From UBA2421 sp964641895 (lineage in GTDB: Bacteria; Planctomycetota; Phycisphaerae; Tepidisphaerales; Tepidisphaeraceae): 7,213 nt of DNA. Made by a program: the position numbers and the translations under genes. Positions within the stretch are counted from its first letter, which is position 1; every line of letters begins with the position of its first letter. The notes under the pieces were generated by a model. The model saw only the letters and a program-made list of their open reading frames with translations, searched no databases and was not told the origin of the DNA. Shown piece by piece: positions 1-5,416 of this stretch. The stretch lies in NCBI GenBank assembly GCA_964641895.1, contig CAZXLA010000192.1, positions 1 to 7,213 on the forward strand, given 5' to 3'.

Positions 1-912
1 GGGTGCGGGCTTTCTCGCTCGACCCTCCCCCCGGCCCCCTCCCTGAGCACAGGGCGGGGGAGTAATTTCGACTTCCGAAGACACCGTAATAAACTGCCAC
101 ATCCCCGCCCATCGCCCCGTCGCCGGGCGTTGCTCGATCAGCACTTCAATCGTTTTCTGATGTTGACGCAGCGCACAGATCACAGTGCGACGGTTCAGTG
201 GCGTCGGTTTGGATTTCCTGGGCGGCGGAATGTGCTGCACCTTGCCCGCCGCCAGAGCGCCGCACAGGTCGCGCACGGGACAGAGCAGGCACTTCGGTTG
301 CTTGGGCGTGCAGATCGTCGCTCCCAGTTCCATCAAGCTTGAGTTGAACGCCGCGACGCGTTTGGTGGGAAGCAATTCGGCGGAGCGCGACCAGATGTGG
401 TCGATCACCGCGCGGTCGCGCGGGTCGTTCTCAATGCAGTCGAGCCGACAGATCACGCGGACGATGTTACCATCGACAATCGGCTCACGGCGCCCGAATG
501 CCAGGGAGGCAATCGCACCGGCGGTGTATCGGCCCACGCCGGGCAGCCAGCGGAGCGATACGATGTCGCGGGGAATAATGCCGCCGAACTCTTCTAGAAC
601 CATGCGCGCCGCACCGCGCAGATTCCGCGCTCTGCTGTAGTAGCCCAGGCCCTGCCAAAGCCGCAGCACGGCTTGTTCATCCGCGTGGGCCAAGTGCCGA
701 ATCGTCGGAAATGCCTTGATGAACCGTTTGAAATACGGAACGACGGTCGTCACCTGTGTCTGTTGCAGCATGGCTTCGCTCACAAGAACGAAGTATGAAT
801 CCGGCAGGGTATCGGGGTACGAACCTACCGGAACACGCCACGGAAGGTCGCGGCGGTTTCTGGAATACCAGCGGCGCAACTTTCGATGTAACTCTTGTGG
901 CGAGCCAATCAT
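1..912 (-). CDS. mutY: A/G-specific adenine DNA glycosylase MutY (C-terminus off the left edge)
   Basis: MutY removes adenine mispaired with 8-oxoguanine or guanine in base-excision repair. The start is ATG at 912-910; an in-frame TAA lies upstream with no other ATG between, and the Shine-Dalgarno is weak. The 304 visible codons stay open to base 1. Motifs by residue: SEAMLQQTQV at 45-54 with the catalytic Glu46; a helix-hairpin-helix LPGVGRYTAGAI at 123-134; VDGNIVRV with the catalytic Asp147; and the [4Fe-4S] cluster cysteines C201, C208, C211, C217 with exact C-x6-C-x2-C-x5-C spacing. After about residue 240 comes the NUDIX-like domain that reads 8-oxoG (RPATGRWAGMWQFI at 262-275). From residue 285 the sequence turns into a Pro/Gly-rich run encoded by a palindromic repeat, so whether this domain is intact cannot be seen. 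MutY proteins are usually about 350-390 residues. Identification is secure. Confidence 0.96.
   Translation of the reverse strand, partial: MIGSPQELHRKLRRWYSRNRRDLPWRVPVGSYPDTLPDSYFVLVSEAMLQQTQVTTVVPYFKRFIKAFPTIRHLAHADEQAVLRLWQGLGYYSRARNLRGAARMVLEEFGGIIPRDIVSLRWLPGVGRYTAGAIASLAFGRREPIVDGNIVRVICRLDCIENDPRDRAVIDHIWSRSAELLPTKRVAAFNSSLMELGATICTPKQPKCLLCPVRDLCGALAAGKVQHIPPPRKSKPTPLNRRTVICALRQHQKTIEVLIEQRPATGRWAGMWQFITVSSEVEITPPPCAQGGGRGEGRARKPAP
35..60. repeat. GC-rich palindrome within the mutY reading frame
   Basis: CCCCC-T-CCCTG (35-45) pairs with CAGGG-C-GGGGG (50-60) around an AGCA loop: an 11-position stem with one mismatch. It sits in a C/G run covering roughly 1-62. On the mutY strand it encodes a low-complexity PPPCAQGGGRGEG stretch where the C-terminal NUDIX-like domain should continue. 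The structure is seen directly; that it is a dispersed REP-like repeat is inference. Confidence 0.55.
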
Positions 913-1079
913 TCTACATATGTTGGACAATTTCGATTGACGTTCGAAATATTATTGGCATCTTATGATACTGTGATAAGTGGGGAAAGAGACGCGCCGC
1001 CGCGGAGTTCGGCGAGCACCGTTCGGCCAGGATCGGCCGACCACAAAATTTTTCGTTCCTGCTCGGCATGGAGGCAGCT

Positions 1080-1310
1080 ATGCGCAATCCGATAATCGAT
1101 GACACCGTCATCCTCACGCAAGATATTCCCGAGCTAATGCTCAGCCGGGGAATGAGTGGCGTGGTGCGATCAACCTGGTGCGCGCCCTGGGTGGCGTATG
1201 AGGTGGAGTTTCATGTGGAAGGCAACACCTACGAAACCCGCGCGCTGCTGATGGCCGAGCAGGTCGAAGTGGATGAACACGATGAGTCGGCCGAACTCGT
1301 TCAAAGTTAG
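1080..1310 (+). CDS. DUF4926 domain-containing small protein
   Basis: This is a 76-residue protein. The pattern DDTVILTQDIPE near the N-terminus, then a short Gly turn (GMSGVV) and VAYEVEFHVEGNTYETRALL, matches my memory of the DUF4926 family, small beta-rich proteins of unknown function. I do not assign an activity. The start at 1080 is preferred over the in-frame ATG at 1068 because GGAGG at 1070-1074 lies 5 nt before 1080; the upstream ATG overlaps that ribosome binding site. The stop codon TAG is part of the first unit of a tandem repeat, so the last residues (LVQS) may be repeat-derived. It is divergent from mutY across about 167 bp, and no partner gene lies beside it. Confidence 0.75.
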   Translation: MRNPIIDDTVILTQDIPELMLSRGMSGVVRSTWCAPWVAYEVEFHVEGNTYETRALLMAEQVEVDEHDESAELVQS

Positions 1311-1350
1311 GCATTGGGAAAGTTAAGCACTGGGCCAGTTAAGCACTGGG
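1305..1350. repeat. Three-copy tandem repeat, 16-bp period
   Basis: The units are AGTTAGGCATTGGG at 1305-1318, AGTTAAGCACTGGG at 1321-1334 and AGTTAAGCACTGGG at 1337-1350, separated by AA and CC. Copies 2 and 3 are identical and copy 1 differs at two positions. The first unit supplies the stop codon of the upstream gene. Confidence 0.9.
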
Positions 1351-1383
1351 ACATTCGACCAACGCACATCATGCCGCAACGAA

Positions 1384-1431
1384 GTGCCGCGGGTTCTTAT
1401 TGCGATTTACTTTCATCCCGAAGCGTACTCG
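1384..1431 (+). pseudogene. Possible N-terminal remnant of a glycosyltransferase
   Basis: From GTG at 1384 the frame reads PRVLIAIYFHPEAY and then loses any recognisable pattern. A Val-Leu-Ile-Ala-Ile-Tyr-Phe-His-Pro-Glu-Ala-Tyr start resembles the first beta-strand and loop of some bacterial glycosyltransferase-4-type proteins. That is from memory and unverified. There is no convincing ribosome binding site. The sequence that follows is antisense debris, so at most this is a broken fragment of about 15 codons. Confidence 0.25.
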
Positions 1432-1480
1432 CGAGTGACCTACCGGTCGGAGTGCGCTACTTCGCCGAACCGGGTGACAC

Positions 1481-1792
1481 CTACATCGCAAGCTTCAACC
1501 GCAACAGCGCGATCGCCGCCGCGGGCTGGGGCCAGTCGGTGGTGTTTTTTTGAAGCGTCGTCCATTCGTGGGTCGCCTGTTCATAGGACTCGGTGGCGGC
1601 GGGGCGGTTGGATTGGGCGATGGCGATGTCGCCCTGCAACTCTAAAGCTGTCGCAAGTACCGATCGAAACTCAACCGCGGCGGGGTCGATGGCCACAAGC
1701 CGCCGACCGCAATCGATCGCGTTCCGGGCATCGCTCACGTTTTTGTCTAAAGCGCAATCGGCGTTGGGCAACCACCCACAGTCCCTCGACAC
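1481..1792 (-). pseudogene. TPR-repeat fragment, probably from a kinase-associated TPR protein
   Basis: The minus frame reads DARNAIDCGRRLVAIDP, then FRSVLATALELQGDIAIAQ, then RPAATESYEQATHEW. The spacing of small and aromatic residues is that of TPR helices A and B. Proteins of this type form the C-terminal half of many planctomycete Ser/Thr kinases. There is no kinase domain, no plausible start with a ribosome binding site and no continuation past the stop at 1481. The nominal start (GTG at 1792) lies inside the adjoining sigma-factor fragment. I read it as a remnant, possibly from the same ancestral kinase/ECF locus as its neighbour. Confidence 0.55.
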
Positions 1793-1890
1793 GCTTCGTT
1801 CACCAGCGCCGTCGGCTGCAGCGTGTGATCGCGCCGCTTGCCGCGCATCAACCGCCCGGCGCGTTGACGCAGCTCGTCATAGATGTCGTA
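1747..1890 (-). pseudogene. Fragment of an ECF RNA polymerase sigma factor (region 2 start)
   Basis: The minus strand from 1890 reads YDIYDELRQRAGRLMRGK and then RRDHTLQPTALVNEA. YDELR followed by a short basic stretch and HTLQPTALVNEA is the diagnostic N-terminal part of the ECF sigma family common in planctomycetes and acidobacteria (I believe TIGR02999 / ECF-type). The match stops right after NEA, where intact members continue with a Tyr-Leu-Arg-Leu-like stretch. Here the frame runs through unrelated residues to a TAG at 1747-1749. Only about 35 of the usual 180-200 residues remain, so it cannot function. The TPR fragment follows in a different frame. Confidence 0.75.
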
Positions 1891-1896
1891 CCAAAG

Positions 1897-1934
1897 TAGT
1901 AATGTCCGGTCTTATCCAAGTAGAAGTGTCCGGT
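1897..1934. repeat. Two direct repeats with GTCCGGT core, insertion-sequence-end-like
   Basis: TAGTAATGTCCGGT (1897-1910) and TAGAAGTGTCCGGT (1921-1934) match at 12 of 14 positions with a 24-bp period. Closely spaced repeats of this type resemble multiple transposase-binding sites at one end of larger insertion sequences. No transposase of such an element lies here, so it may be a leftover end. The assignment is inference. Confidence 0.45.
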
Positions 1935-1959
1935 TTCGGCTCCACTGTTTGGACAGTAC

Positions 1960-2765
1960 AGGACAGCCACCTATTTCGAGGCGGAAGTATTGAGGTATTG
2001 TGTTCCATGAGGTCGCAGGGCACCATGCGCTCATGCCGCGTGTTGCACGCATCGTCGTTCCGGGCGCCCCGCATCATGTCACGCAGCGGGGGAACAATCG
2101 CCAAGCCGTGTTCTTTACCGATGACGATCGGCGGCTCTACCTGAACCTGCTGGCGGAGGAGTGTACGCGACATTCCGTGACGGTGCTGGCGTATTGTCTC
2201 ATGACCAATCACACGCACCTGATCGCCATTCCCAGGCAAGCTGCATCACTGGCCAAAGCGCTTGGCCGCACCCACTGGCGATACACGCAGATCATCAACC
2301 GCTTGCACCGGCGCAGCGGCCATCTGTGGCAGAACCGCTTTCATTCCGCCGCGATGGACGACCACCATACCGGCCTGGCGATGCGCTACATCGAGCTCAA
2401 CCCGGTTCGCGCGAAAATATGTCGGCTGCCGTGGCGGTACGCGTGGTCAAGCGCCGCAGTTCACTGCGGCGATGGCCGCGCACACGCCGTGCTGGATATG
2501 CCCGACTTTCTCCGCCGCGCCACGCCGCACGAGTGGCGTGACGTGCTGCAGCAAAGGCTGGATAAAAAGCAGGTCGACCAAATCCGCCGTGCCACGACCA
2601 CCGGCCGCCCGCTCGCCGGCGACAGTTGGCTGTCGAAGGCCGAAACAAAGCTCGGCAAACGCCTGCGCCCCCTGGCCCGAGGCCGCCCACGAAAGCAGAA
2701 GAATACAGTGACTCGGCGTGCATCTGAGAAACGGAAGCGAACGAAGAAAAAACGGTGACTGCCCT
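1960..2765 (+). mobile_element. RAYT transposase unit bounded by imperfect inverted ends
   Basis: The left end AGGACAGCCACCTATTTCG (1960-1978) and the reverse complement of the right end, AGGGCAGTCACCGTTTTTT (2747-2765), agree at 13 of 19 positions, including CAG-x-CACC-xx-TTT. They bracket one transposase gene. The right end overlaps the gene's 3' end, so its stop codon TGA lies inside the end sequence. A further near-identical copy of the right end stands alone at 4574-4591. Y1/RAYT transposases act on palindromic sites, so these ends are candidate recognition sequences. Exact element boundaries are not proven. Confidence 0.55.
2033..2758 (+). CDS. REP-associated tyrosine transposase (RAYT, Y1_Tnp / IS200-like)
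   Basis: This is a 241-residue single-strand transposase, a relative of IS200/IS605 TnpA that nicks and moves REP-type palindromic DNA. HUH metal site: LMTNHTHLI with His60 and His62. Likely nucleophile: Tyr84 in HWRYTQIINRLH. Further family motifs: RSGHLWQNRFHS at 94-105 and YIELNPVRA at 119-127. The basic C-terminal tail (GRPLAGDSWLSKAETKLGKR, then RGRPRK) is typical of one RAYT subgroup, and the last 30 residues are very Lys/Arg-rich. I chose ATG 2033 because RAYTs begin M-P-R; an in-frame GTG at 2000 would add 11 residues without family support. No good Shine-Dalgarno is visible. All motifs are present with no frameshift, so it may be active. Confidence 0.93.
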   Translation: MPRVARIVVPGAPHHVTQRGNNRQAVFFTDDDRRLYLNLLAEECTRHSVTVLAYCLMTNHTHLIAIPRQAASLAKALGRTHWRYTQIINRLHRRSGHLWQNRFHSAAMDDHHTGLAMRYIELNPVRAKICRLPWRYAWSSAAVHCGDGRAHAVLDMPDFLRRATPHEWRDVLQQRLDKKQVDQIRRATTTGRPLAGDSWLSKAETKLGKRLRPLARGRPRKQKNTVTRRASEKRKRTKKKR

Positions 2766-2834
2766 GAAGCTCGTGACTGCCCCGAACGCTCGAACGCTCA
2801 ACGCTCGAACGCTCCCGAACGCTCCCGAACGCTC
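2756..2834. repeat. Short-unit repeat tract behind the RAYT gene (GAACGCTC units)
   Basis: Two imperfect copies starting TGACTGCCC (2756-2773 and 2774-2792) lead into six units of (G)AACGCTC at 2784, 2792, 2800 (lacking the G), 2807, 2817 and 2827. The last two are preceded by CC. The irregular 7-10 bp spacing looks like slippage growth at the transposon edge. The tract lies in the convergent gap between the transposase and arsR. Confidence 0.8.
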
Positions 2835-2903
2835 CTAACTTTGCAATAAATAAGTTCGGACGCACGGCACAGAATCGAAAACGCCCGACCCCACTTCGCC
2901 CCT

Positions 2904-3281
2904 TCAATTGGGTGTTTGTCTAGGAAACAAGCGTGCGACACGCTCGGTCGCGCCGCGGTGAAGTTCGTCGCAGACGAGGTCGCACAGCTTGAAGACCAGC
3001 CGCATCCGAATCGAATACCGAACGAGGTTGCCGTCCCTTTCTCGCTTGAGCAGGCCTGCCTGATAGAGAATGCCAAGATGTTTCGAGGCATTGGCCTGCC
3101 GGATACCCAGTGCATCGACGAGACCGCTGACCGTCGACGGACCTTGTTGAAGGTGCTGAAGAATGCGCAATCGCGTCGACTCGGAGAGGACGCCGAACAA
3201 CTCTGCAACGGCATCAAGATGAGGCGACTGCTGATCCGGTGTCTGCTTTCTTTGGACAGGGCTTGACTTCTGCTTGATCAT
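2904..3281 (-). CDS. ArsR-family winged-helix transcriptional repressor
   Basis: This 125-residue protein has the ArsR/SmtB layout. There is an N-terminal helix region (LDAVAELFGVLSESTRLRILQ, about 22-42), a helix-turn-helix with recognition helix RQANASKHLGILYQAGLL (61-78), a wing RERDGNLVRYSI (80-91), and a C-terminal dimer helix. The classic ELCVCDL arsenic/cadmium site is absent. The visible cysteines are C100 and C104 in FKLCDLVCDEL, a C-x3-C pair on the last helix. This could sense a thiol-reactive ligand or metal, but it is not the Cys pair of BigR/SqrR persulfide sensors. It is divergent from a YeeE/YedE pair and probably represses both sides. ATG 3281 has no Shine-Dalgarno and lies just below a predicted -10, so the message may be leaderless. 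Confidence 0.9.
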   Translation of the reverse strand: MIKQKSSPVQRKQTPDQQSPHLDAVAELFGVLSESTRLRILQHLQQGPSTVSGLVDALGIRQANASKHLGILYQAGLLKRERDGNLVRYSIRMRLVFKLCDLVCDELHRGATERVARLFPRQTPN

Positions 3282-3302
3282 ATTGCTAAAGTGTAGTATA
3301 GT
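3274..3302 (+). promoter_or_regulatory. Predicted sigma-70-type promoter for the YeeE/YedE operon
   Basis: TTGATC (3274-3279), 17 bp, then TATAGT (3297-3302) gives 4/6 and 5/6 consensus matches. Transcription would start near 3309, leaving a leader of about 32 nt that contains the GGAGGT Shine-Dalgarno at 3331-3336, 4 nt before ATG 3341. Confidence 0.55.
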
Positions 3303-3307
3303 GATAT
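3280..3307. promoter_or_regulatory. Candidate ArsR operator (imperfect inverted repeat)
   Basis: ATATTGCTA (3280-3288) and TAGTGATAT (3299-3307) are inverted with 7 of 9 positions matching, 10 bp apart. ArsR-family operators are typically AT-rich imperfect palindromes overlapping the promoter. This one covers both -10 regions and touches the arsR start codon. Confidence 0.4.
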
Positions 3308-3318
3308 TCGCCAGTCAA
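3290..3318 (-). promoter_or_regulatory. Predicted divergent promoter for arsR
   Basis: On the minus strand TTGACT (3318-3313), 17 bp, then TACACT (3295-3290). The expected transcript start near 3283 almost coincides with the arsR ATG at 3281. It shares bases with the opposing promoter, so one bound repressor could block both. Confidence 0.45.
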
Positions 3319-3340
3319 CTCGATAACCTCGGAGGTCGCC

Positions 3341-3895
3341 ATGACTCAGGGTGTTGATTTCAAGTCAGCCTTTCTGTTTCGGCCACGCTGGAATCCGTAC
3401 GTGGTGGGGGTGGGCATCGGGCTTTTGAGTTGGGTTGTATTCGCAGTGGTGAACGCTCCGCTGGGCATCACGACCGCCCTATCCGCCTGGTCGGGTGCGG
3501 TCGCGGAGCCGGTGATGGGCGTGGAGGGTCTGAAAGCCAATTCATACTGGGCTAAGAACATGCCGGCATGGGACTACGGCACGCTCTTTATCGTCGGCAC
3601 ATTTATCGGCGCACTTGTCGGTGCACTGCTGAGTCGCGACTTCAAAGTCGAAGTCGTCCCGCAGGTGTGGAAGGACCGATTTGGCGCATCGCCTGTCAAA
3701 CGCCTGGTCGTCGCGTTCGCCGGCGGCATCCTCACGATGTATGGAGCCCGCATGGCAGGTGGATGTACCAGCGGCAATGGGCTGAGCGGGTCACTGCAAC
3801 TGGCCGTCAGTGGGTGGACGTTCTTTCTCACGATGTTCGTCTCCGGTGTCGTGACGGCGTTCCTCCTGTTCGGCCGCCGCACTGCGTCTCGCTGA
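3341..3895 (+). CDS. YeeE/YedE-family sulfur transporter, first half (TsuA-like)
   Basis: This 184-residue inner-membrane protein has about four hydrophobic segments (roughly 19-39, 79-97, 120-139 and 151-177). GARMAGGCTSGNGLSG at 135-150 is the YeeE/YedE signature, and Cys142 is the conserved thiol. In the characterised family member TsuA, such cysteines lie along the pathway for thiosulfate. The protein is about half the length of single-chain TsuA and is followed after 34 bp by a second half, so the two probably assemble as a heteromeric unit. Start: GGAGGT at 3331-3336 before ATG 3341. Substrate is inferred from the family (thiosulfate or another sulfur anion). Gene order behind a divergent ArsR regulator is typical of sulfur-stress loci. 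Confidence 0.88.
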   Translation: MTQGVDFKSAFLFRPRWNPYVVGVGIGLLSWVVFAVVNAPLGITTALSAWSGAVAEPVMGVEGLKANSYWAKNMPAWDYGTLFIVGTFIGALVGALLSRDFKVEVVPQVWKDRFGASPVKRLVVAFAGGILTMYGARMAGGCTSGNGLSGSLQLAVSGWTFFLTMFVSGVVTAFLLFGRRTASR

Positions 3896-3929
3896 TCGAT
3901 GATCGACTTTAACAGGTGGTAGGTGTTTC

Positions 3930-4502
3930 ATGACGCTCCCGATTACTGGTACGCCCGCGTTAGTCCTTGCCGTCGTGTTCGGATTCCTCTTCGGCCTGCT
4001 TCTGCAGCGCGGAAGGGTGGCCAACTATGCGACGATCGTGAATCAGTTCCTACTTAAGGACTTCACGGTGCTGAAGGTCATGTTTACCGCGATCATCGTC
4101 GGCGGGATTGGCGTACTCATCCTCCATCAACTCGGGCACGCCAACTATCACATCAAGCCGGCCAACATGCTGGGCGTCGTGCTCGGCGCAAGCATCTTCG
4201 GCGTTGGTATGGTCACGTACGGCTATTGCCCAGGCACTGGCGTGGCTGCAGTGGCGACGGGCAGTGTTCACGCGCTGGTGGGCTTTGCAGGTATGCTGGT
4301 GGGTGGGATTCTCTATGCGATGAGCTTCAAGTGGGTTGAAGCTCACATTCTCAATGTTGCCGCACTGGGGAAGGTCAGACTGCCAGACGTAACGGGCATG
4401 TCTGACTGGGTGTGGTTCGGCATTCTTATTGTTGTTGCGGCCGTCGTGTTCACACTACTTGAACGCGGATCGTCGAAGACCAAGAACCCGTCACTTGCCT
4501 GA
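3930..4502 (+). CDS. YeeE/YedE-family sulfur transporter, second half
   Basis: This 190-residue membrane protein has hydrophobic segments at about 9-25, 48-65, 79-96, 103-130 and 160-177. It carries the second YeeE/YedE motif, GYCPGTGVAA at 98-107 with Cys100, and LLQRGRVANYATIVNQFLLK at 24-43 after the first helix, as in family members. It lies 34 bp downstream of the first half on the same strand with a G-rich ribosome site (TAGGTG) before ATG 3930, so the pair is read as one operon. The two cysteine motifs, one per subunit, match the internal repeat of full-length transporters. No third gene such as a sulfurtransferase or persulfide dioxygenase follows; the operon ends here. Confidence 0.88.
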   Translation: MTLPITGTPALVLAVVFGFLFGLLLQRGRVANYATIVNQFLLKDFTVLKVMFTAIIVGGIGVLILHQLGHANYHIKPANMLGVVLGASIFGVGMVTYGYCPGTGVAAVATGSVHALVGFAGMLVGGILYAMSFKWVEAHILNVAALGKVRLPDVTGMSDWVWFGILIVVAAVVFTLLERGSSKTKNPSLA

Positions 4503-4573
4503 TGAGAACCTGCTTCAGGTCTGACCATTGAGGAGTCATCGACGTCTGCTGTCTGAGCCATTTCACCCTCTCC

Positions 4574-4591
4574 GGGACAGTCACCGTTTTC
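4574..4591 (-). repeat. Solo copy of the RAYT-unit right end
   Basis: CAGTCACCGTTTT at 4578-4590 is the exact reverse complement of bases 2749-2761 at the right end of the RAYT unit, and 15 of 16 positions match when extended to GG(A/G). It lies in the 198-bp gap between the transporter operon and the surface-protein pseudogene. That gap otherwise holds only small hairpins (for example GCCCG-TTC-CGGGC at 4678-4690). It may mark the edge of a non-autonomous element of about 110-130 bp whose insertion cut the pseudogene's 3' end; that is inference. Confidence 0.5.
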
Positions 4592-4700
4592 AAGATTAAA
4601 TGGTAAAAGGTAATTGGATCGTGCGTTCACGGGCCTCCAATCGGCAAAGTGCGATCGATGGTGCATCGCTTCTTTCGCCCGTTCCGGGCTGGTGTTCGCT

Positions 4701-5386
4701 TCATCCAACCCGGGGCTGACGCCGCCGAAGGAGACCTTGACCCCGCCGGTCGCCGGGAAGATGGAGATGTTGTCCGCGCCTGGTGTGCCGTTTGACGATA
4801 AGTGCCGTCTTGCCCGGGTTGCAGGCGTCGGGGATCAGATAGACGCTCCCGGCCGACGCCGGCGTGACGGTGATCGTCACCGTCGCGACGTTCGATTCGG
4901 CTCCATCATCGTCGCTTGCCTTGTAGGTGAAGGTGTCAGTGCCGGAGAAGCCGGTGTTGGGGGTATAAGTGAACGTGCCGGTCTCCTCGTCCAGCGTCAG
5001 CGTCCCGAAACTCGGACCGCTCACCAGGATCGCGTCGAGGTCGTCGTCAATGTCGGTGTCATTAGCGAGCACGCCGTTGTCGTTGAGAGTCACGCTGCCG
5101 GCACCGTCGCGTGGTTGGCGACGAGGGTCTGGTCGTGACCAACCGTGTAGTGGTCATTGACTGCGACCGGCGGACTGTTGACCAGGATGGCGGAATACTC
5201 CCACGTGTTTCCCGCCGAATCGGTGGCGGTCGAGGAGATGACTTCGCCCACCGGCACGGCCGGTACCGACAATTCGAAGCGCGCGTTCGGCGGGAATGGT
5301 GCCGACTTGCTCGCGGGCAGCGCGGGAACCGATACGTCGGACAATGATCCGACCGATACGGGGGTTTCCATCGAATCGATCATCTG
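4701..5386 (-). pseudogene. Remnant of a secreted surface protein with Ig/cadherin-like domains, two frameshifts
   Basis: Read on the minus strand in three frames. Frame A (5386-5090) gives NARFELSVPAVPVGEVISST, then ATDSAGNTWEYS, then PPVAVNDHYTV, and ends at TGA 5092-5090. Frame B resumes with SVTLNDNGVLANDTDIDDD, then TGTFTYTPNTGFSGTDTFTY and ATVTITVTP: a complete Ig/cadherin-like fold of the type repeated in bacterial adhesins. Near 4790 a second shift (AAACGG where AACGG fits) moves to frame C, NGTPGADNISIFP, a repeat start common near the C-termini of such proteins. The N-terminal bulk, signal peptide and true C-terminus are missing. Homologous proteins run to thousands of residues. The domain assignment is firm; the exact family is not. 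Confidence 0.8.
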
Positions 5387-5416
5387 ACTCGGCCCTGCGC
5401 GACGAGGAACGAATTG

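Noticed and set aside
1023..1040. TCGGCC/GGCCGA hairpin followed by AAAATTTTT as a terminator
   Set aside because: No plus-strand gene ends upstream, and the T-run is 10 nt away from a 6-bp stem. Probably chance in the mutY/DUF4926 divergent region.
912..1080. Promoters in the mutY/DUF4926 divergent gap
   Set aside because: TTGACG at 937 and TATGAT at 964 are 21 bp apart, and no other pair has acceptable spacing, so I could not support a call.
1384..2144. Long overlapping plus-strand open frames through 1384-1899 and 1593-2144
   Set aside because: They are antisense to the sigma and TPR fragments, Arg/Ser/Pro-rich, with no recognisable motif beyond the first 15 codons and no ribosome binding site.
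2784..2834. GAACGCTC repeats as a CRISPR array
   Set aside because: Units are 7-8 bp with 0-2 bp between them. There are no spacers, no 24-40 bp repeats and no cas genes.
2904..3281. Arsenic resistance locus
   Set aside because: The regulator is ArsR-family by fold, but the As(III) cysteine motif is absent and the divergent genes are YeeE/YedE sulfur transporters, with no arsB, arsC or acr3.
4508..4520. ACCTG-CTT-CAGGT hairpin after the transporter operon as a terminator
   Set aside because: The stem is only 5 bp and no T-run follows, so it is too weak to call.
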